Counted from the stretch's first letter, positions 27,487 through 40,519 are shown. The stretch: DNA of 64,000 nucleotides from Pasteurellaceae bacterium (GCA_030527795.1 JAUNAB010000002.1:1-64000), one strand, 5' to 3'. A program made the numbers and translations. The notes: a model not told the origin generated them from the sequence alone.

Positions 27487-29544
27487 ATGAACGTAAAAAA
27501 AGACACATTATTTAATAATACGGCTTTCTGGGTTACATTACCTTTACTGGCTTTTTGCTGTTTACCATCAATCTCTCTGGACTATGGTTTATTTGATAGC
27601 ACATCAGAAGAATTTCTTTCGGCGATGGGTTGGTCAAAATTAGGCTTACCTCTTCTTTGGTTTACACCAATCCTACTTTTTCTGCTTACCCCCAAATTAG
27701 CAAATTCAGAGCAGAGACAAGCAAAAATCACCATTTATTTAAGCCTTATTATTGCATTATTTGTCTTCTTTTCCGCGGCCATTTTTCATGTTGGAATGGG
27801 TTATGCAACGATAGTATTGCTAATGAGTTTAATTGCCTTGGCAACCTTAGCCTTAGCAAAATTGAAAATAATGCAAGGCGATAAATTTATCATTGCTTCC
27901 TTAATAAGCATTGTTCTCTTAATTTTCTTTTTTATTGTTTACCCAACGCTCGCCATTTTTATGTCAATGTTTTACGATGGCGAAACCTTTGCCCCGCAAC
28001 AAATTTTCCGCATTTTAGGGCAAAATTATATCCTTCGAATCATTATCAATTCGCTGAGTTTGTCCACTTTTGTAGGGATCTTCTCCACCCTTTTCGGATT
28101 TGCTTTCGCCCTATATACCACAAGAATTGCACGCAAAACCGCATTCATTGGTAAGCTTTTTTCCATTCTGCCCATTGTCACGCCGCCGTTTGTGGTAGGG
28201 CTTGGTGTCACATTAATGCTAGGTAGATCGGGTTATCTCACTGAATTTATGGAACATTATCTTGGTTTCACCAACGCAAACTGGTTATATGGCTTTAGTG
28301 GGATTGCGATTGCGCAAATTCTGGCTCTCTCCCCCATTTCATTTATGATTTTAGACGGGGCATTAAAATCCATTCACCCGTCTATTGAAGAAGCCTCCTA
28401 TACATTGCGTGCAAATCGTTACCAAACCTTTTATCAGGTTATTCTTCCGTTATTACGTCCAGCACTGGCAAATTCATTTTTGATTGTGTTCATTCAATCA
28501 TTGGCAGATTTTAGCAATCCGCTAGTACTTGGTGGCAATTTTGATGTTATCGCCACACAAATTTATTTCTATATTGCGGGATCACAACTTGACTATGCTT
28601 CAGCCAGTACTTTAGGGTCAATGTTGCTTATTTTCTCATTGTTGATTTTTATTGTGCAGTATATTTGGATCAGCAATCGATCCTATGTCACGGTATCAGG
28701 GAAATCCTATCGGGGCGATGTGCAAGAATTACCATCGGGGCTAAAATGGACAATCATTGTCACGCTGATCGCTTGGATTGCGTTTAATCTTGCTTTATAT
28801 GGCAGTATTTTCTACGGCAGTTTTACGGTTAATTGGGGCGTAGATTACACACTCACTTTACGCAATTATGGCCTGCTCTTTGGACAGGGTTTCAGTGATG
28901 GTGCTTGGCCTTCATTACTCAACACCATTTTCTACGCCGCCATTGCCGCCCCTTTAACTGCATTATTTGGATTACTCATTGCTTATATTGTTGTACGCAA
29001 AGAATTTCAAGGGAAAAAAACACTCGAATTTCTCACAATGTTATGCTTTGCCGTGCCAGGAACTGTGGCTGGCGTTTCTTATATTTTAGCATTCAATAGT
29101 GCGCCACTATACATCACAGGAACCAGTATCATCATTATTATTTCAATGGTAATGCGTGATCTCCCTATTGGTATGCGTTCAGCTATTGCAGGACTCAGGC
29201 AGTTAGACAAATCCTTAGACGAAGCCTCACTTTCCCTAAAAGGTAACTCATTAAAAACGCTCTATTATATTGTCTTACCGTTACTCAAGCCTGCACTCTT
29301 ATCCGCTCTCATTACCAGTTTCGTTAGGGCAATGACAACTGTAAGTGCCATCATCTTTTTAGTGACCGCGGATACGCGTGTTGCAACCGCTTATATTTTA
29401 AACCGCGTTGAAGACGGCGAATATGGCATTGCCATTGCCTATGGTTCCATTCTAATTGTTGTGATGCTATCAATTATTCTATTCTTTGATTGGCTTATTG
29501 GTGATACACGCATTGCACGTTCAAAAGCGAAAAAAATGAATTAA
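27487..29544 (+). CDS. afuB: AfuB-type ABC transporter permease, fused double module
   Basis: A 685-residue inner-membrane permease with two BPD_transp_1 modules in one chain plus extra N-terminal helices. The two EAA loops that contact the ATPase are at about 301 (EEASYTLRANRYQTF) and 577 (DEASLSLKGNSLKTL). Both are followed by LPLL-(R/K)-PAL. The size is typical of AfuB and longer than the FbpB/HitB permeases, which supports the sugar-phosphate assignment. AAGAGA precedes the ATG. Confidence 0.88.
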   Translation: MNVKKDTLFNNTAFWVTLPLLAFCCLPSISLDYGLFDSTSEEFLSAMGWSKLGLPLLWFTPILLFLLTPKLANSEQRQAKITIYLSLIIALFVFFSAAIFHVGMGYATIVLLMSLIALATLALAKLKIMQGDKFIIASLISIVLLIFFFIVYPTLAIFMSMFYDGETFAPQQIFRILGQNYILRIIINSLSLSTFVGIFSTLFGFAFALYTTRIARKTAFIGKLFSILPIVTPPFVVGLGVTLMLGRSGYLTEFMEHYLGFTNANWLYGFSGIAIAQILALSPISFMILDGALKSIHPSIEEASYTLRANRYQTFYQVILPLLRPALANSFLIVFIQSLADFSNPLVLGGNFDVIATQIYFYIAGSQLDYASASTLGSMLLIFSLLIFIVQYIWISNRSYVTVSGKSYRGDVQELPSGLKWTIIVTLIAWIAFNLALYGSIFYGSFTVNWGVDYTLTLRNYGLLFGQGFSDGAWPSLLNTIFYAAIAAPLTALFGLLIAYIVVRKEFQGKKTLEFLTMLCFAVPGTVAGVSYILAFNSAPLYITGTSIIIIISMVMRDLPIGMRSAIAGLRQLDKSLDEASLSLKGNSLKTLYYIVLPLLKPALLSALITSFVRAMTTVSAIIFLVTADTRVATAYILNRVEDGEYGIAIAYGSILIVVMLSIILFFDWLIGDTRIARSKAKKMN

Positions 29545-29558
29545 TATAAGGAAATAAA

Positions 29559-30605
29559 ATGAATAATGATTTCTTAGTGTTAAAAAATATCACTAAATCT
29601 TTTGGTCAATCTGTTGTGATTGATCATTTAGATTTACAAATCAAACAAGGCACAATGGTTACTTTGCTCGGCCCATCAGGCTGTGGGAAAACCACCGTGC
29701 TTCGTTTAGTTGCAGGGCTTGAAAGCCCAACCTCAGGGCAAATTTTTATTGATGGCGAAGATGTAACAAAATCATCAATCCAACAACGTGATATTTGTAT
29801 TGTGTTTCAGTCTTATGCACTATTTCCACATATGTCAATTGGCGATAATGTTGGTTATGGTTTACGAATGCAGGGTATCGCACCGAAAGAACGTCAACAA
29901 CGCATTAAAGAAGCCCTTGAATTAGTTGATCTTTCCGGCTTTGAGAATCGTTTTGTGGATCAAATTTCGGGCGGGCAGCAACAACGCGTAGCGCTAGCTC
30001 GTGCGTTGATTTTAAAACCCAAAGTCTTATTATTTGATGAACCCTTAAGTAATCTTGATGCAAATTTACGGCGTTCAATGCGTGAAAAAATCCGCGAATT
30101 ACAACAACGTTTAGGTATTACGTCCTTGTATGTTACTCACGATCAAACCGAAGCCTTTGCCGTATCAGACGAAGTCATTGTGATGAACAAAGGCAAAATC
30201 GTGCAAAAAGCGTCAGCGAAAACACTTTATCTACGCCCTAATTCATTATTCTTAGCGAACTTTATGGGCGAAAGTAGTATTTTTCCTGCCACATTACAAA
30301 ATAATGTCGTCAATATTCAAGGCTATCAATTTGCTCTACCTAATGCTCAACAATTTGGCATAGATGATGGCGAATGTTTAATTGGGATTCGCCCCGAAGC
30401 AATTGAATTGCAAACACAAGGCGAACCAAGCCAATATTGCACGATTCAACGTGCGGTGTATATGGGCAATCACTGGGAAATTATTGCTCACTGGGCTGGA
30501 AAAGACTTGCTCATCAACTGCCGACCAGAACAATTTGATGATAATCAAAAACAAGCCTATGTTCATTTCAACTCACAAGGTATATTCTTGCTTAAAAAAG
30601 AATAA
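29559..30605 (+). CDS. afuC: AfuC-type ABC transporter ATP-binding protein
   Basis: A 348-residue ATPase that powers AfuAB. Walker A GPSGCGKT (38-45), Q-loop FQSYALFP, signature [13 protein letters not shown] (137-149), Walker B LLFDEP (157-162) and the switch His in [14 protein letters not shown]-like C-terminal domain (about 240-345) may sense substrate. The gene lies 14 bp after afuB with AAGGAA before the ATG, and is followed by a strong terminator. Confidence 0.92.
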   Translation: MNNDFLVLKNITKSFGQSVVIDHLDLQIKQGTMVTLLGPSGCGKTTVLRLVAGLESPTSGQIFIDGEDVTKSSIQQRDICIVFQSYALFPHMSIGDNVGYGLRMQGIAPKERQQRIKEALELVDLSGFENRFVDQISGGQQQRVALARALILKPKVLLFDEPLSNLDANLRRSMREKIRELQQRLGITSLYVTHDQTEAFAVSDEVIVMNKGKIVQKASAKTLYLRPNSLFLANFMGESSIFPATLQNNVVNIQGYQFALPNAQQFGIDDGECLIGIRPEAIELQTQGEPSQYCTIQRAVYMGNHWEIIAHWAGKDLLINCRPEQFDDNQKQAYVHFNSQGIFLLKKE

Positions 30606-30630
30606 CATTATTTTCGTCATAAAAATATAA

Positions 30631-30676
30631 AAAAACCGCGGTCAAAAATTCAAACGTTTTTTTGACCGCGGTTTTT
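30631..30676. terminator. Bidirectional uptake-repeat hairpin terminator
   Basis: Inverted AAAAACCGCGGTCAAAAA elements (cores 30635-30642 and 30665-30672) between the convergent afuC and yfgM genes. Confidence 0.85.
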
Positions 30677-30695
30677 AATCAATCGCTGAATGCAT

Positions 30696-31307
30696 TTATA
30701 AATTATTCAAACGCATTTGTACCCATTGTTGCTCTAAAGGACTTGCATTTTTTTGAGCCGTTTCATAGCTTAATTTTGCTGCTGCTTTATCACCTTTGGC
30801 TAATTGAATATCACCTGTAAATAATGCTTTACGGCTTGCCCAACTCGGATCAATCACTTGGTTCAAACTTGCTAGAGCATCATCAAAATGCTGTTGTTGA
30901 AACTGCACTGATGATAAACGCAAAGCAGCGACAGACGACAAAATTTGATCAGGTGCATTGCTTATCGCTTGCTTCAACGCTTTTTCTGCCCCAGCAAAAT
31001 CCTGTTTCGCCGCATCCATTCTCGCTTGTTCAAATAATGCGAACGTTGCATAACCCGTATTTCCATTAGCTTTGACAAATTCATCAATTTGTGCATTTTT
31101 CTTTGCATCATCTTGCGTTGAAAACAGCAATTGATCATATTGCACGGACATTTGTTGTACTTTCGCTACTTGCGAATGTTGCCAATAACGCCACCCAGCT
31201 ATCGAACCTAAGGCAATGATAATCACTGCAAATAAACTTTTATAGTTATCACGCCACCACGTTTTTAGTGCGGCAATCTCTTGTTCTTCTTCAATCGTAT
31301 ATGCCAT
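30696..31307 (-). CDS. yfgM: YfgM-family periplasmic TPR protein
   Basis: A 203-residue inner-membrane protein with one anchor (about 19-38) and a periplasmic TPR domain. In E. coli, YfgM joins PpiD at the SecYEG translocon and helps newly exported proteins reach chaperones. The N-terminus EEEQEIAALKTWWRDNYK is typical. It is last in the rodZ-ispG-hisS-yfgM order. In E. coli bamB follows, whereas here the afu operon lies beyond it, in the opposite direction. AAGGAT precedes the ATG. Confidence 0.9.
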   Translation of the reverse strand: MAYTIEEEQEIAALKTWWRDNYKSLFAVIIIALGSIAGWRYWQHSQVAKVQQMSVQYDQLLFSTQDDAKKNAQIDEFVKANGNTGYATFALFEQARMDAAKQDFAGAEKALKQAISNAPDQILSSVAALRLSSVQFQQQHFDDALASLNQVIDPSWASRKALFTGDIQLAKGDKAAAKLSYETAQKNASPLEQQWVQMRLNNL

Positions 31308-31316
31308 TGATAATCC

Positions 31317-32591
31317 TTAACACATTGTTTTTAAATAAAAAATAAGTTCAGACTGAGCAATAGTTTGTTGCTCATTGCCACTGAATAAATCCTTCACGAC
31401 AACTTGTTGGTTTGCCATTTCCGTTTCGCCAATCACTAACGCAATTTTTGCCCCACTTTTATCTGCACGCTTAAATTGCTTTTTAAAATTACCACCACTG
31501 CAGTGAGTCATCGTACGCAAATTAGGCAACTCAGAACGGACTTGTTCAGCTAATTGGAAAGCATTTAACATCGTGCCTTCTCCTGCATAAACCACATAAA
31601 TATCCACAGGATTAGCCAACACAACTTGTTTATTGACTTCTTGCACCAATAAAACTAAGCGTTCTAATCCCATCGCAAAGCCTACGCCACAAGTCGCATG
31701 CCCACCAAGCTGTTCAACCAAACCATCATAGCGTCCACCACCACACACAGTGCCTTGTGCACCTAATGCATCGGTTACCCATTCAAACACGGTTTTATTA
31801 TAATAATCTAAACCGCGGACTAATTTTTGATTGATTTCATAATGAATGCCTACCGAATCAAGCAAACGACAAAGTTGAGCAAAATGCTCACGGCTTTCTT
31901 CATCTAAATAATCGTGTAATTTCGGTGCATCATTTAATACCTGCTGAATCGCAGCATTTTTGGTGTCCAAAATACGCAGTGGATTTGTTTCTAAACGACG
32001 TTTACAGTCTTCATCTAAAATATCTAGATGGTTTTGCAAAAATGCGACTAAAGCACTACGATAGGCTTTTCGTGCTTGTACCGAACCAATGCTATTGAGT
32101 TGTAGCGTAACCTGTTCAAAAATGCCTAAGGCTTTCCATAAACGCGCAGTCATCATTATCAGTTCGGCATCAACTTCGGCATTAGGAATACCAAAGACTT
32201 CAACCCCAACCTGATGGAATTGACGATAACGTCCTTTTTGCGGTCGTTCGTAACGGAACATCGGTCCCATATACCATAAGCGTTGTTCTTGATTATATAA
32301 TAAGCCGTGTTCAATACCCGCACGCACGCAGCTTGCGGTACCTTCAGGACGTAAGGTCAAACTTTCATCATCACGATCATTAAAGGTAAACATTTCCTTT
32401 TCAACTACGTCCGTGACTTCGCCAATTGCACGTGCAAATAATGGTGTGCTTTCTACAATCGGCATTCGAATTTCAGCATAGCCATAACTTTCTAATACGC
32501 CACGCACATTATTTTCAACCCACTGCCATAATGGCGTTTCTGTTGGTAAGCAATCGTTCATACCACGAATTGCTTGAATTGTTTTTGCCAC
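31317..32591 (-). CDS. hisS: Histidyl-tRNA synthetase
   Basis: A 424-residue class II aminoacyl-tRNA synthetase. Visible motifs: [10 protein letters not shown] at the N-terminus, motif 2 [25 protein letters not shown] (shown here in parts, about 106-126), the histidine-specific [12 protein letters not shown] and GGRYDGL, and the motif 3 Arg in GFAMGLERL. The start is GTG at 32589-32591 with AAGGAA upstream. Length equals E. coli HisS (424). It follows ispG by 10 bp. Confidence 0.97.
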   Translation of the reverse strand: MAKTIQAIRGMNDCLPTETPLWQWVENNVRGVLESYGYAEIRMPIVESTPLFARAIGEVTDVVEKEMFTFNDRDDESLTLRPEGTASCVRAGIEHGLLYNQEQRLWYMGPMFRYERPQKGRYRQFHQVGVEVFGIPNAEVDAELIMMTARLWKALGIFEQVTLQLNSIGSVQARKAYRSALVAFLQNHLDILDEDCKRRLETNPLRILDTKNAAIQQVLNDAPKLHDYLDEESREHFAQLCRLLDSVGIHYEINQKLVRGLDYYNKTVFEWVTDALGAQGTVCGGGRYDGLVEQLGGHATCGVGFAMGLERLVLLVQEVNKQVVLANPVDIYVVYAGEGTMLNAFQLAEQVRSELPNLRTMTHCSGGNFKKQFKRADKSGAKIALVIGETEMANQQVVVKDLFSGNEQQTIAQSELIFYLKTMC

Positions 32592-32601
32592 AATTTTTTC
32601 C

Positions 32602-33705
32602 TTAAATTATACGATTCTTCGGATCCTGTGCTGCCACTTTGGCTCGGATTCTTGCTTCTAATTGATCAATAATAGCATCATTATCAAAACGCTCTTTTTG
32701 ACGTTCACCATCTAAATAATAGCCACTTTTTTTGTTGCCGCCTGTTACCCCTAAATCTGAAACCAAGGCTTCACCTGGTCCATTTACCACACAACCAATA
32801 ATAGAAACATCCATTGGGGTAATGATATCTTCTAGTCGTTGTTCAAGGGCATTTACCGTGCCAATCACATCAAATTCTTGACGCGAGCAGGTTGGACAAG
32901 CAATAAAATTAATACCGCGGGAGCGAATACGCAACGATTTGAGAATATCAAAACCCACTTTTATTTCTTCTACAGGATCCGCAGCAAGCGAAATTCGTAA
33001 CGTGTCGCCAATCCCTTCAGCTAATAACATACCCAAACCAATGGCTGACTTCACAGATCCCGCACGTGCACCACCCGCTTCTGTAATACCGAGATGCAGT
33101 GGCTGCTTAATAGCTTTAGCTAGCAAACGGTAACTTTCTACCGCCAAAAACACATCGGAAGCTTTTACGCTCACTTTAAACTGATCAAAATTAAGTCGAT
33201 CTAGAATTTCAACGTGGCGTAAAGCTGACTCCAATAAGGCTTCTGGCGTAGGCTCACCATATTTCTCTTGAATATCTTTTTCTAGCGAACCAGCATTTAC
33301 CCCGATCCGAATCGGGATATTTTTATCCTTTGCACAATCGACTACGGCACGAATACGATCTTCTCGACCAATATTGCCAGGGTTAATTCGCAAGCAATCC
33401 ACGCCATATTCGGCTACTTTCAATGCAATACGATAATCAAAATGAATATCCGCAACTAATGGCACATTGACTTGCTGTTTAATGATCTTAAAGGCTTCCG
33501 CTGCATCCATTGTTGGTACGGAAACACGCACAATATCTGCCCCCACACGTTCAAGGGACTTAATTTGAGCAACCGTTGCGTCCACATCAGTGGTTCGCGT
33601 ATTCGTCATTGATTGTACAGCGATAGGTGCATCGCCGCCCACAGGCACATTGCCCACATAAATTTTGGTCGATTGACGACGCTTAATTGTTGGTTTTGCT
33701 AACAT
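32602..33705 (-). CDS. ispG: 4-hydroxy-3-methylbut-2-enyl-diphosphate synthase
   Basis: A 367-residue iron-sulfur enzyme of the MEP isoprenoid pathway that converts MEcPP to HMBPP. The [4Fe-4S] ligands are Cys270, Cys273 ([12 protein letters not shown]) and Cys305 ([11 protein letters not shown]), the same positions as in E. coli. The C-terminal extension ends near the alpha/beta bridge domain as expected. It starts six bases after rodZ. Confidence 0.97.
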   Translation of the reverse strand: MLAKPTIKRRQSTKIYVGNVPVGGDAPIAVQSMTNTRTTDVDATVAQIKSLERVGADIVRVSVPTMDAAEAFKIIKQQVNVPLVADIHFDYRIALKVAEYGVDCLRINPGNIGREDRIRAVVDCAKDKNIPIRIGVNAGSLEKDIQEKYGEPTPEALLESALRHVEILDRLNFDQFKVSVKASDVFLAVESYRLLAKAIKQPLHLGITEAGGARAGSVKSAIGLGMLLAEGIGDTLRISLAADPVEEIKVGFDILKSLRIRSRGINFIACPTCSRQEFDVIGTVNALEQRLEDIITPMDVSIIGCVVNGPGEALVSDLGVTGGNKKSGYYLDGERQKERFDNDAIIDQLEARIRAKVAAQDPKNRII

Positions 33706-33711
33706 CTTGAA

Positions 33712-34719
33712 TTATTGTAATTTAAATTTGGCAACACGCCCGTCAACTTTCAATGGATAATTTTCACCTTTATAAGTAATTTTTACATTACTCGGTGCAC
33801 CAATAATCACCGCATAAGGTGCCCCATCTTTAAAAGTTAACACTTCGCCTTGTTTATACTCTTTCTGAGCTAAAACTTTACGTTTTACATCTTTAACACT
33901 AATCCAACTGCTCGCATTAGTTATTTGAATTTGCAAATCACCGTCCACCGCTGGAACTGCCTGTTCAACTGCATTTTCATTTTTCTCAGCATTGTCATTA
34001 CTATGCTGAGTTAACATTGCTTGAGCTGAATTATCATTTTGCACAGGTTGTGGTGCAGGAATAGGATCAGAAGGTTGAGTTGTTTGCGACTCTACCGCGG
34101 TTGGTAAGGATGCTGAATTATCGGGGATGGCCTGCACAGCAATAGGGGTAGGAGCAGTTTCTACCGTTGACGTATTTGTTTGTTCTCTGTTGCTATCATT
34201 TGTTACTGTCGCAGGCACAACTTCAGAAGCCGTATTAGCTTGACTCGCTGAAGCATTTTCTGGCGTGGTATAATTTTGAACTAGGTGATCCCGTTCATTA
34301 TTTGATTGTTGATAATTTTCCCACCACCAAAGTGCTGTCATTCCTGCAACGGCAATAATCACTAATGCAGTTAAATACCCCACCCAACGAGAATGCGAAT
34401 GGGGATTAACAGCCTTACGTTCACGAGCATTTTTACTTAAATCATTTTTTGGAGCGCCAGCAAACTCTTTCTCATGTCCCTCTAAAATATTTTCAGGCAA
34501 ACGTAAGAAATGAGCATAACTCCGTACATAACCTTTCATAAAGATAGCTGGGATGGTTTTATTAACCAACTCATTATTTTCAATAGCTTTTAATATGGTA
34601 GGACGTAAATTCAATGCACTCGATACATCATCAATAGAAAGATTCTGTGCTTGACGAGCTTGAGCAAGTTGCTCCCCAAGAGAAAGCAATGACGTAGATT
34701 GAGTAGATTCTGTATTCAT
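33712..34719 (-). CDS. rodZ: Cytoskeletal protein RodZ
   Basis: A 335-residue bitopic protein that links MreB filaments to the elongasome. It has a cytoplasmic Xre-like helix-turn-helix (about 12-80), a basic juxtamembrane stretch, a membrane helix (112-133, WVGYLTALVIIAVAG...), a Pro/Thr/Gln-rich periplasmic linker and a C-terminal beta domain (DUF4115-like). I chose the ATG at 34717-34719 because the protein then begins MNTESTQ, as RodZ proteins do; an upstream ATG would add 24 residues unlike the family. In the linker an uptake-like repeat (34094-34101) encodes TAV. Confidence 0.9.
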   Translation of the reverse strand: MNTESTQSTSLLSLGEQLAQARQAQNLSIDDVSSALNLRPTILKAIENNELVNKTIPAIFMKGYVRSYAHFLRLPENILEGHEKEFAGAPKNDLSKNARERKAVNPHSHSRWVGYLTALVIIAVAGMTALWWWENYQQSNNERDHLVQNYTTPENASASQANTASEVVPATVTNDSNREQTNTSTVETAPTPIAVQAIPDNSASLPTAVESQTTQPSDPIPAPQPVQNDNSAQAMLTQHSNDNAEKNENAVEQAVPAVDGDLQIQITNASSWISVKDVKRKVLAQKEYKQGEVLTFKDGAPYAVIIGAPSNVKITYKGENYPLKVDGRVAKFKLQ

Positions 34720-34832
34720 AATTATTTTACTATAATTTAAACTAGATAAAACTTGGAGCCAAAGTTTAAAGTTGTCTGGATTGTTTTGCAACTTTTATTT
34801 AGCCAAACCACCCGATTCTTTCCCCATTTATC

Positions 34833-35216
34833 TTAAACGTGACGTTTTTTAGCAACTTTACGCCCTTGTATTTTTGAATGCGACACACTCATTTTATTAC
34901 CCGATTGATAGCCAAGTTCCCAATTTTGTTTAAAATTGGCTAATTCAGATGATGATAATTTATTTTTGCAATAGGACACACGGTAATCAAGTAATTGATT
35001 TTTATAATTTGAATATGACCGCCCAACACGGTTACCATCCAAATACCAGTCATCAAAATCTTTGCATTCAATGGTATTAATACGCTTTTGTGATTGTGAA
35101 ATTGAAATCAAATCCCGATGAGCTTCATTATCAAGTTGAGATGATGAGTTAGACGAACAAGCAGTTAACGCGAGTGCGGAGATGAGAGGGAAAAAGATAA
35201 ATTGAGAATTTTTCAT
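34833..35216 (-). CDS. Small lipoprotein, DUF2799-like
   Basis: A 127-residue predicted lipoprotein. The signal peptide ends in the lipobox L-T-A-C20. The mature part has a paired-cysteine pattern with CKDFDDWYLDGNRVGRSY and later YCKN and WELGYQSGN, reminiscent of DUF2799. The C-terminus is basic. I took the ATG at 35214-35216, next to the signal peptide; an ATG four codons upstream is also possible. It precedes rodZ on the same strand by 113 bp. Function unknown. Confidence 0.7.
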   Translation of the reverse strand: MKNSQFIFFPLISALALTACSSNSSSQLDNEAHRDLISISQSQKRINTIECKDFDDWYLDGNRVGRSYSNYKNQLLDYRVSYCKNKLSSSELANFKQNWELGYQSGNKMSVSHSKIQGRKVAKKRHV

Positions 35217-35291
35217 TATAGTTATCATTCAAGTAAGAAAAAAGGGCGGTATTCTATACGTTTACCTATGGAATGTCTAATGTTAATAACG

Positions 35292-35334
35292 AAACCCGCG
35301 GTCAAAAATTCAAGCGTTTTTAAACCGCGGTTTT
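35292..35334 (-). terminator. Imperfect uptake-repeat hairpin after prfC
   Basis: A CCCGCGGTCAAAAA arm faces TTTTTAAACCGCGGTTTT. Two positions are mispaired compared with the other copies, so the hairpin is weaker but still begins 35 bp after the prfC stop. Confidence 0.6.
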
Positions 35335-35368
35335 AGGATTAAGTCGCTAGCTGACAACGGCAACAACA

Positions 35369-36949
35369 TTAATGTTCACGAGTTTTAAAGAATTGCACAT
35401 CAGGATAACGTTCTTGAGCTAAATTAAGATTAACCATCGTTGGTGCAATATAGGTTAAATTATCGCCACCATCTAGGGCTAAATTTTGCTCATTTTTGCG
35501 TTTAAATTCTTCAAATTTTTTCACATCGCCACATTCCACCCAACGTGCCGTAGCAACATTCACATTTTCATAAATGGCTTCCACACTGTATTCCGTTTTT
35601 AAACGAGAAACCACCACATCAAATTGTAATACCCCAACCGCACCGACAATCAGATCATTATTGCTTAATGGACGAAAGACTTGTACCGCCCCTTCTTCTG
35701 ATAACTGTACCAATCCTTTGAGCAACTGCTTTTGCTTGAGTGGATCTTTTAAACGAATGCGACGGAATAATTCAGGGGCAAAGTTTGGAATACCCGTGAA
35801 TTTCAGATCTTCGCCTTGCGTGAAGGTATCCCCAATTTGAATTGTACCGTGATTGTGTAAACCAATAATATCCCCCGCATACGCTTCATCAGCGTGGGTG
35901 CGGTCGCCCGCCATAAAGGTTAAAGCATCGGAAATCACAACCCCTTTGCCAAGCCGAATGTGCTTAAGTTTCATTCCCTTTTCATATTTGCCTGATACCA
36001 CACGCATAAAAGCAACACGATCACGGTGTTTTGGATCCATATTCGCTTGAATTTTAAACACAAACCCAGTGAATTTTTGTTCTGAACTTTCTACCACTCG
36101 CATATCCGCTTGACGTGCTTGTGGGGCAGGTGCCCACTCTGTTAAGCCATCCAAGAAATGATCTACCCCGAAATTGCCTAAGGCAGTACCAAAAAACACA
36201 GGGGTTAATTCGCCTGCTAAGAACTGTTGCAAATCAAATTCATTTGATGCACCCTGCACCAATTCTAATTCATCACGCAACTGTTGAGCCAAGTCATCGC
36301 CCACCGCATTGTCTAGCTCAGGATTATCTAACCCCTTAATGACACGCAATGCTTGAATGGTATGCCCTTGCCCTGTTTGATATAAATAGGTTTCATCTTT
36401 TGCTAAATGATAAACCCCTTTAAACAATTTACCGCAGCCTATTGGCCAAGTGATTGGTGCACAACGAATTTTTAGCACATTTTCTACTTCATCGAGCAAT
36501 TCCATTGGATCACGAATATCGCGGTCAAGTTTATTCATAAAGGTCAAAATAGGGGTATCACGTAAACGCGTAACTTCCATTAACTTAATCGTCCGCTCTT
36601 CCACCCCTTTCGCACTATCAATCACCATCAAACAGCTATCTACCGCGGTCAATGTGCGATAAGTATCTTCCGAGAAATCCTCATGCCCTGGAGTATCTAA
36701 TAAATTGACAAGGCAATGATTATAAGGAAATTGCATTACCGAAGTGGTAATAGAAATGCCGCGTTGCTTTTCCATTTCCATCCAGTCGGACTTTGCGTGT
36801 GCCGCTAACCCTTTCCCTTTCACAGAACCTGCGGTTTGTATTGCATTGCCGTAAAGCAAGACTTTTTCAGTTATTGTGGTTTTACCTGCGTCGGGGTGAG
36901 AGATAATCGCGAAAGTGCGACGTTTATTTACTTGTTGTGGATAAGTCAT
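35369..36949 (-). CDS. prfC: Peptide chain release factor 3
   Basis: A 526-residue translational GTPase that removes RF1 and RF2 from the ribosome after termination. G1 is SHPDAGKTT (17-25), G3 DTPGHEDF (85-92), G4 NKLD. The start is the ATG at 36947-36949 ([18 protein letters not shown]); a longer in-frame reading adds 26 residues with no similarity to RF3. Length matches E. coli (529). It diverges from purC. An uptake-like repeat at 36642 encodes LTAV. Confidence 0.96.
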   Translation of the reverse strand: MTYPQQVNKRRTFAIISHPDAGKTTITEKVLLYGNAIQTAGSVKGKGLAAHAKSDWMEMEKQRGISITTSVMQFPYNHCLVNLLDTPGHEDFSEDTYRTLTAVDSCLMVIDSAKGVEERTIKLMEVTRLRDTPILTFMNKLDRDIRDPMELLDEVENVLKIRCAPITWPIGCGKLFKGVYHLAKDETYLYQTGQGHTIQALRVIKGLDNPELDNAVGDDLAQQLRDELELVQGASNEFDLQQFLAGELTPVFFGTALGNFGVDHFLDGLTEWAPAPQARQADMRVVESSEQKFTGFVFKIQANMDPKHRDRVAFMRVVSGKYEKGMKLKHIRLGKGVVISDALTFMAGDRTHADEAYAGDIIGLHNHGTIQIGDTFTQGEDLKFTGIPNFAPELFRRIRLKDPLKQKQLLKGLVQLSEEGAVQVFRPLSNNDLIVGAVGVLQFDVVVSRLKTEYSVEAIYENVNVATARWVECGDVKKFEEFKRKNEQNLALDGGDNLTYIAPTMVNLNLAQERYPDVQFFKTREH

Positions 36950-37043
36950 CTTTGATTCGTTCGCTAGTAAAAAATTGGCGGCTATTGTCGCTGAAATCAA
37001 GCTAATGTGCAAGTCACACCATTTCAAGCCTGCCTACGTTTAT

Positions 37044-37081
37044 ACCGCGGTCAAAATTTCATTCATTTTTTTGACCGCGGT
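37044..37081. repeat. Inverted pair of uptake-like repeats in the prfC-purC divergent region
   Basis: ACCGCGGTCAAAAT (37044-37057) and TTTTTGACCGCGGT (37068-37081) form the same hairpin used elsewhere as a terminator. Here both flanking genes point away from it, so it ends no visible gene. Confidence 0.8.
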
Positions 37082-37110
37082 TATTCTCCCTTTCTCATAT
37101 TCTCTGAACA

Positions 37111-37126
37111 AAGCAAACGATTGCGT
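37111..37126 (+). promoter_or_regulatory. PurR operator upstream of purC
   Basis: AAGCAAACGATTGCGT fits the PurR consensus ANGCAANCGNTTNCNT at every fixed position. It lies just upstream of the purC -35 region, so purine excess should repress purC through PurR. Confidence 0.85.
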
Positions 37127-37133
37127 TTTATCA

Positions 37134-37161
37134 TTGCTTATTTAAGAAAGTTGCGTATAAT
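37134..37161 (+). promoter_or_regulatory. Promoter of purC
   Basis: -35 TTGCTT (37134-37139), 16-bp spacer, perfect -10 TATAAT (37156-37161), 57 bp before the purC start. Confidence 0.7.
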
Positions 37162-37218
37162 TTCAAACCATATCAATGCCAATTCTTTTAAATCTTAAAT
37201 CGATACAGGTACAACACA

Positions 37219-38079
37219 ATGTCCGAACTCAATCTAAAAAAAATTTATTCAGGAAAAGTCCGCGATTTATACGAAATTGATAGCAAACGAATGCTAATGG
37301 TGGCGAGCGATCGTTTATCCGCCTTTGATGTAATTTTAGACGATCCTATTCCACGCAAAGGGGAAATTCTGACGCAAATTTCAAATTTCTGGTTTGATAA
37401 ACTCCGCGATATTATGCCAAATCACTTTACTGGCGACACCGTTTATGATGTGTTACCACGCGAACAAGCCGAGCAGCTTCAATATCGTGCAGTGGTGGTA
37501 AAACGCTTAACGCCAATCAAAATTGAATCTATTGTACGTGGTTATTTAACAGGAAGTGGATTAAAAGACTATCAAAAAACAGGATCAATTTGCGGGCTAA
37601 CCTTGCCAACAGGATTAGTGGAAGCGAGTAAATTACCCGAACCGATTTTCACGCCATCAAGCAAAGAAGAAGTGGGAAATCACGATATTAACATTAGTTA
37701 TTCGGAATGCGAACAACTTATCGGTAAAACATTAGCGGCACAAGTTCGCGAAAAAGCAATCGCACTCTATAACGCCGCTGCCGCCTACGCCCTGACAAAA
37801 GGCATTATAATTTGCGACACAAAATTTGAATTTGGCTTAGATGAGAAGGGCACGCTAACCTTAATGGACGAAGTGCTAACCCCTGACTCAAGCCGTTTTT
37901 GGTCAGTAGATACTTACAAAAAAGGCACTAATCCCCCTTCATTTGATAAACAATTTGTTCGCGATTGGCTTGAACAAAGTGGTTGGAATAAACAACCGCC
38001 AGCACCTAAAGTTCCAACAGAGGTTATCACTAAAACGGTGGCAAAATACCAAGAAGCACTTGATCTGTTAACTAAGTAA
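37219..38079 (+). CDS. purC: Phosphoribosylaminoimidazole-succinocarboxamide synthase (SAICAR synthetase)
   Basis: A 286-residue enzyme joining aspartate to CAIR in purine synthesis. The N-terminal KIYSGKVRDLYEI, SDRLSAFDV and IVRGYLTGSG segments and the DTKFEFG / LMDEVLTPDSSRFW motifs are clear. It is longer than the 237-residue E. coli PurC and belongs to the longer form (about 290-300) also found in H. influenzae and yeast. Control by PurR is shown by the operator upstream. Confidence 0.95.
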   Translation: MSELNLKKIYSGKVRDLYEIDSKRMLMVASDRLSAFDVILDDPIPRKGEILTQISNFWFDKLRDIMPNHFTGDTVYDVLPREQAEQLQYRAVVVKRLTPIKIESIVRGYLTGSGLKDYQKTGSICGLTLPTGLVEASKLPEPIFTPSSKEEVGNHDINISYSECEQLIGKTLAAQVREKAIALYNAAAAYALTKGIIICDTKFEFGLDEKGTLTLMDEVLTPDSSRFWSVDTYKKGTNPPSFDKQFVRDWLEQSGWNKQPPAPKVPTEVITKTVAKYQEALDLLTK

Positions 38080-38160
38080 CACTGATTGACAAAATGCGTA
38101 ATTCCATTATTATCAACCGGTTCAAAAAGTTAAATTGTCAATGAGTGTGCAAGGGAAAGT

Positions 38161-40369
<2,209 letters not shown>

Positions 40370-40377
40370 TCTCACAT

Positions 40378-40416
40378 ACCGCGGTCAAAAATTTAAGCGT
40401 TTTTTTGACCGCGGTT
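40378..40416 (+). terminator. Uptake-repeat hairpin terminator after argG
   Basis: Inverted ACCGCGGTCAAAAA pair (cores 40378-40385 and 40408-40415), nine bases past the argG stop. Confidence 0.8.
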
Positions 40417-40519
40417 TACCCCCTTTATTTTACTTCCTTTCATTATCCCAACTGATTCTTCGCTATGGATAAACGCATTTTTATGCTAGACTTCGGCAAA
40501 AAATTTTAAGGATAAGACT

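Noticed and set aside
35369..37027. A 552-residue form of RF3 starting at 37027
   Set aside because: The extra 26 residues do not resemble RF3, whose N-terminus matches the ATG at 36949.
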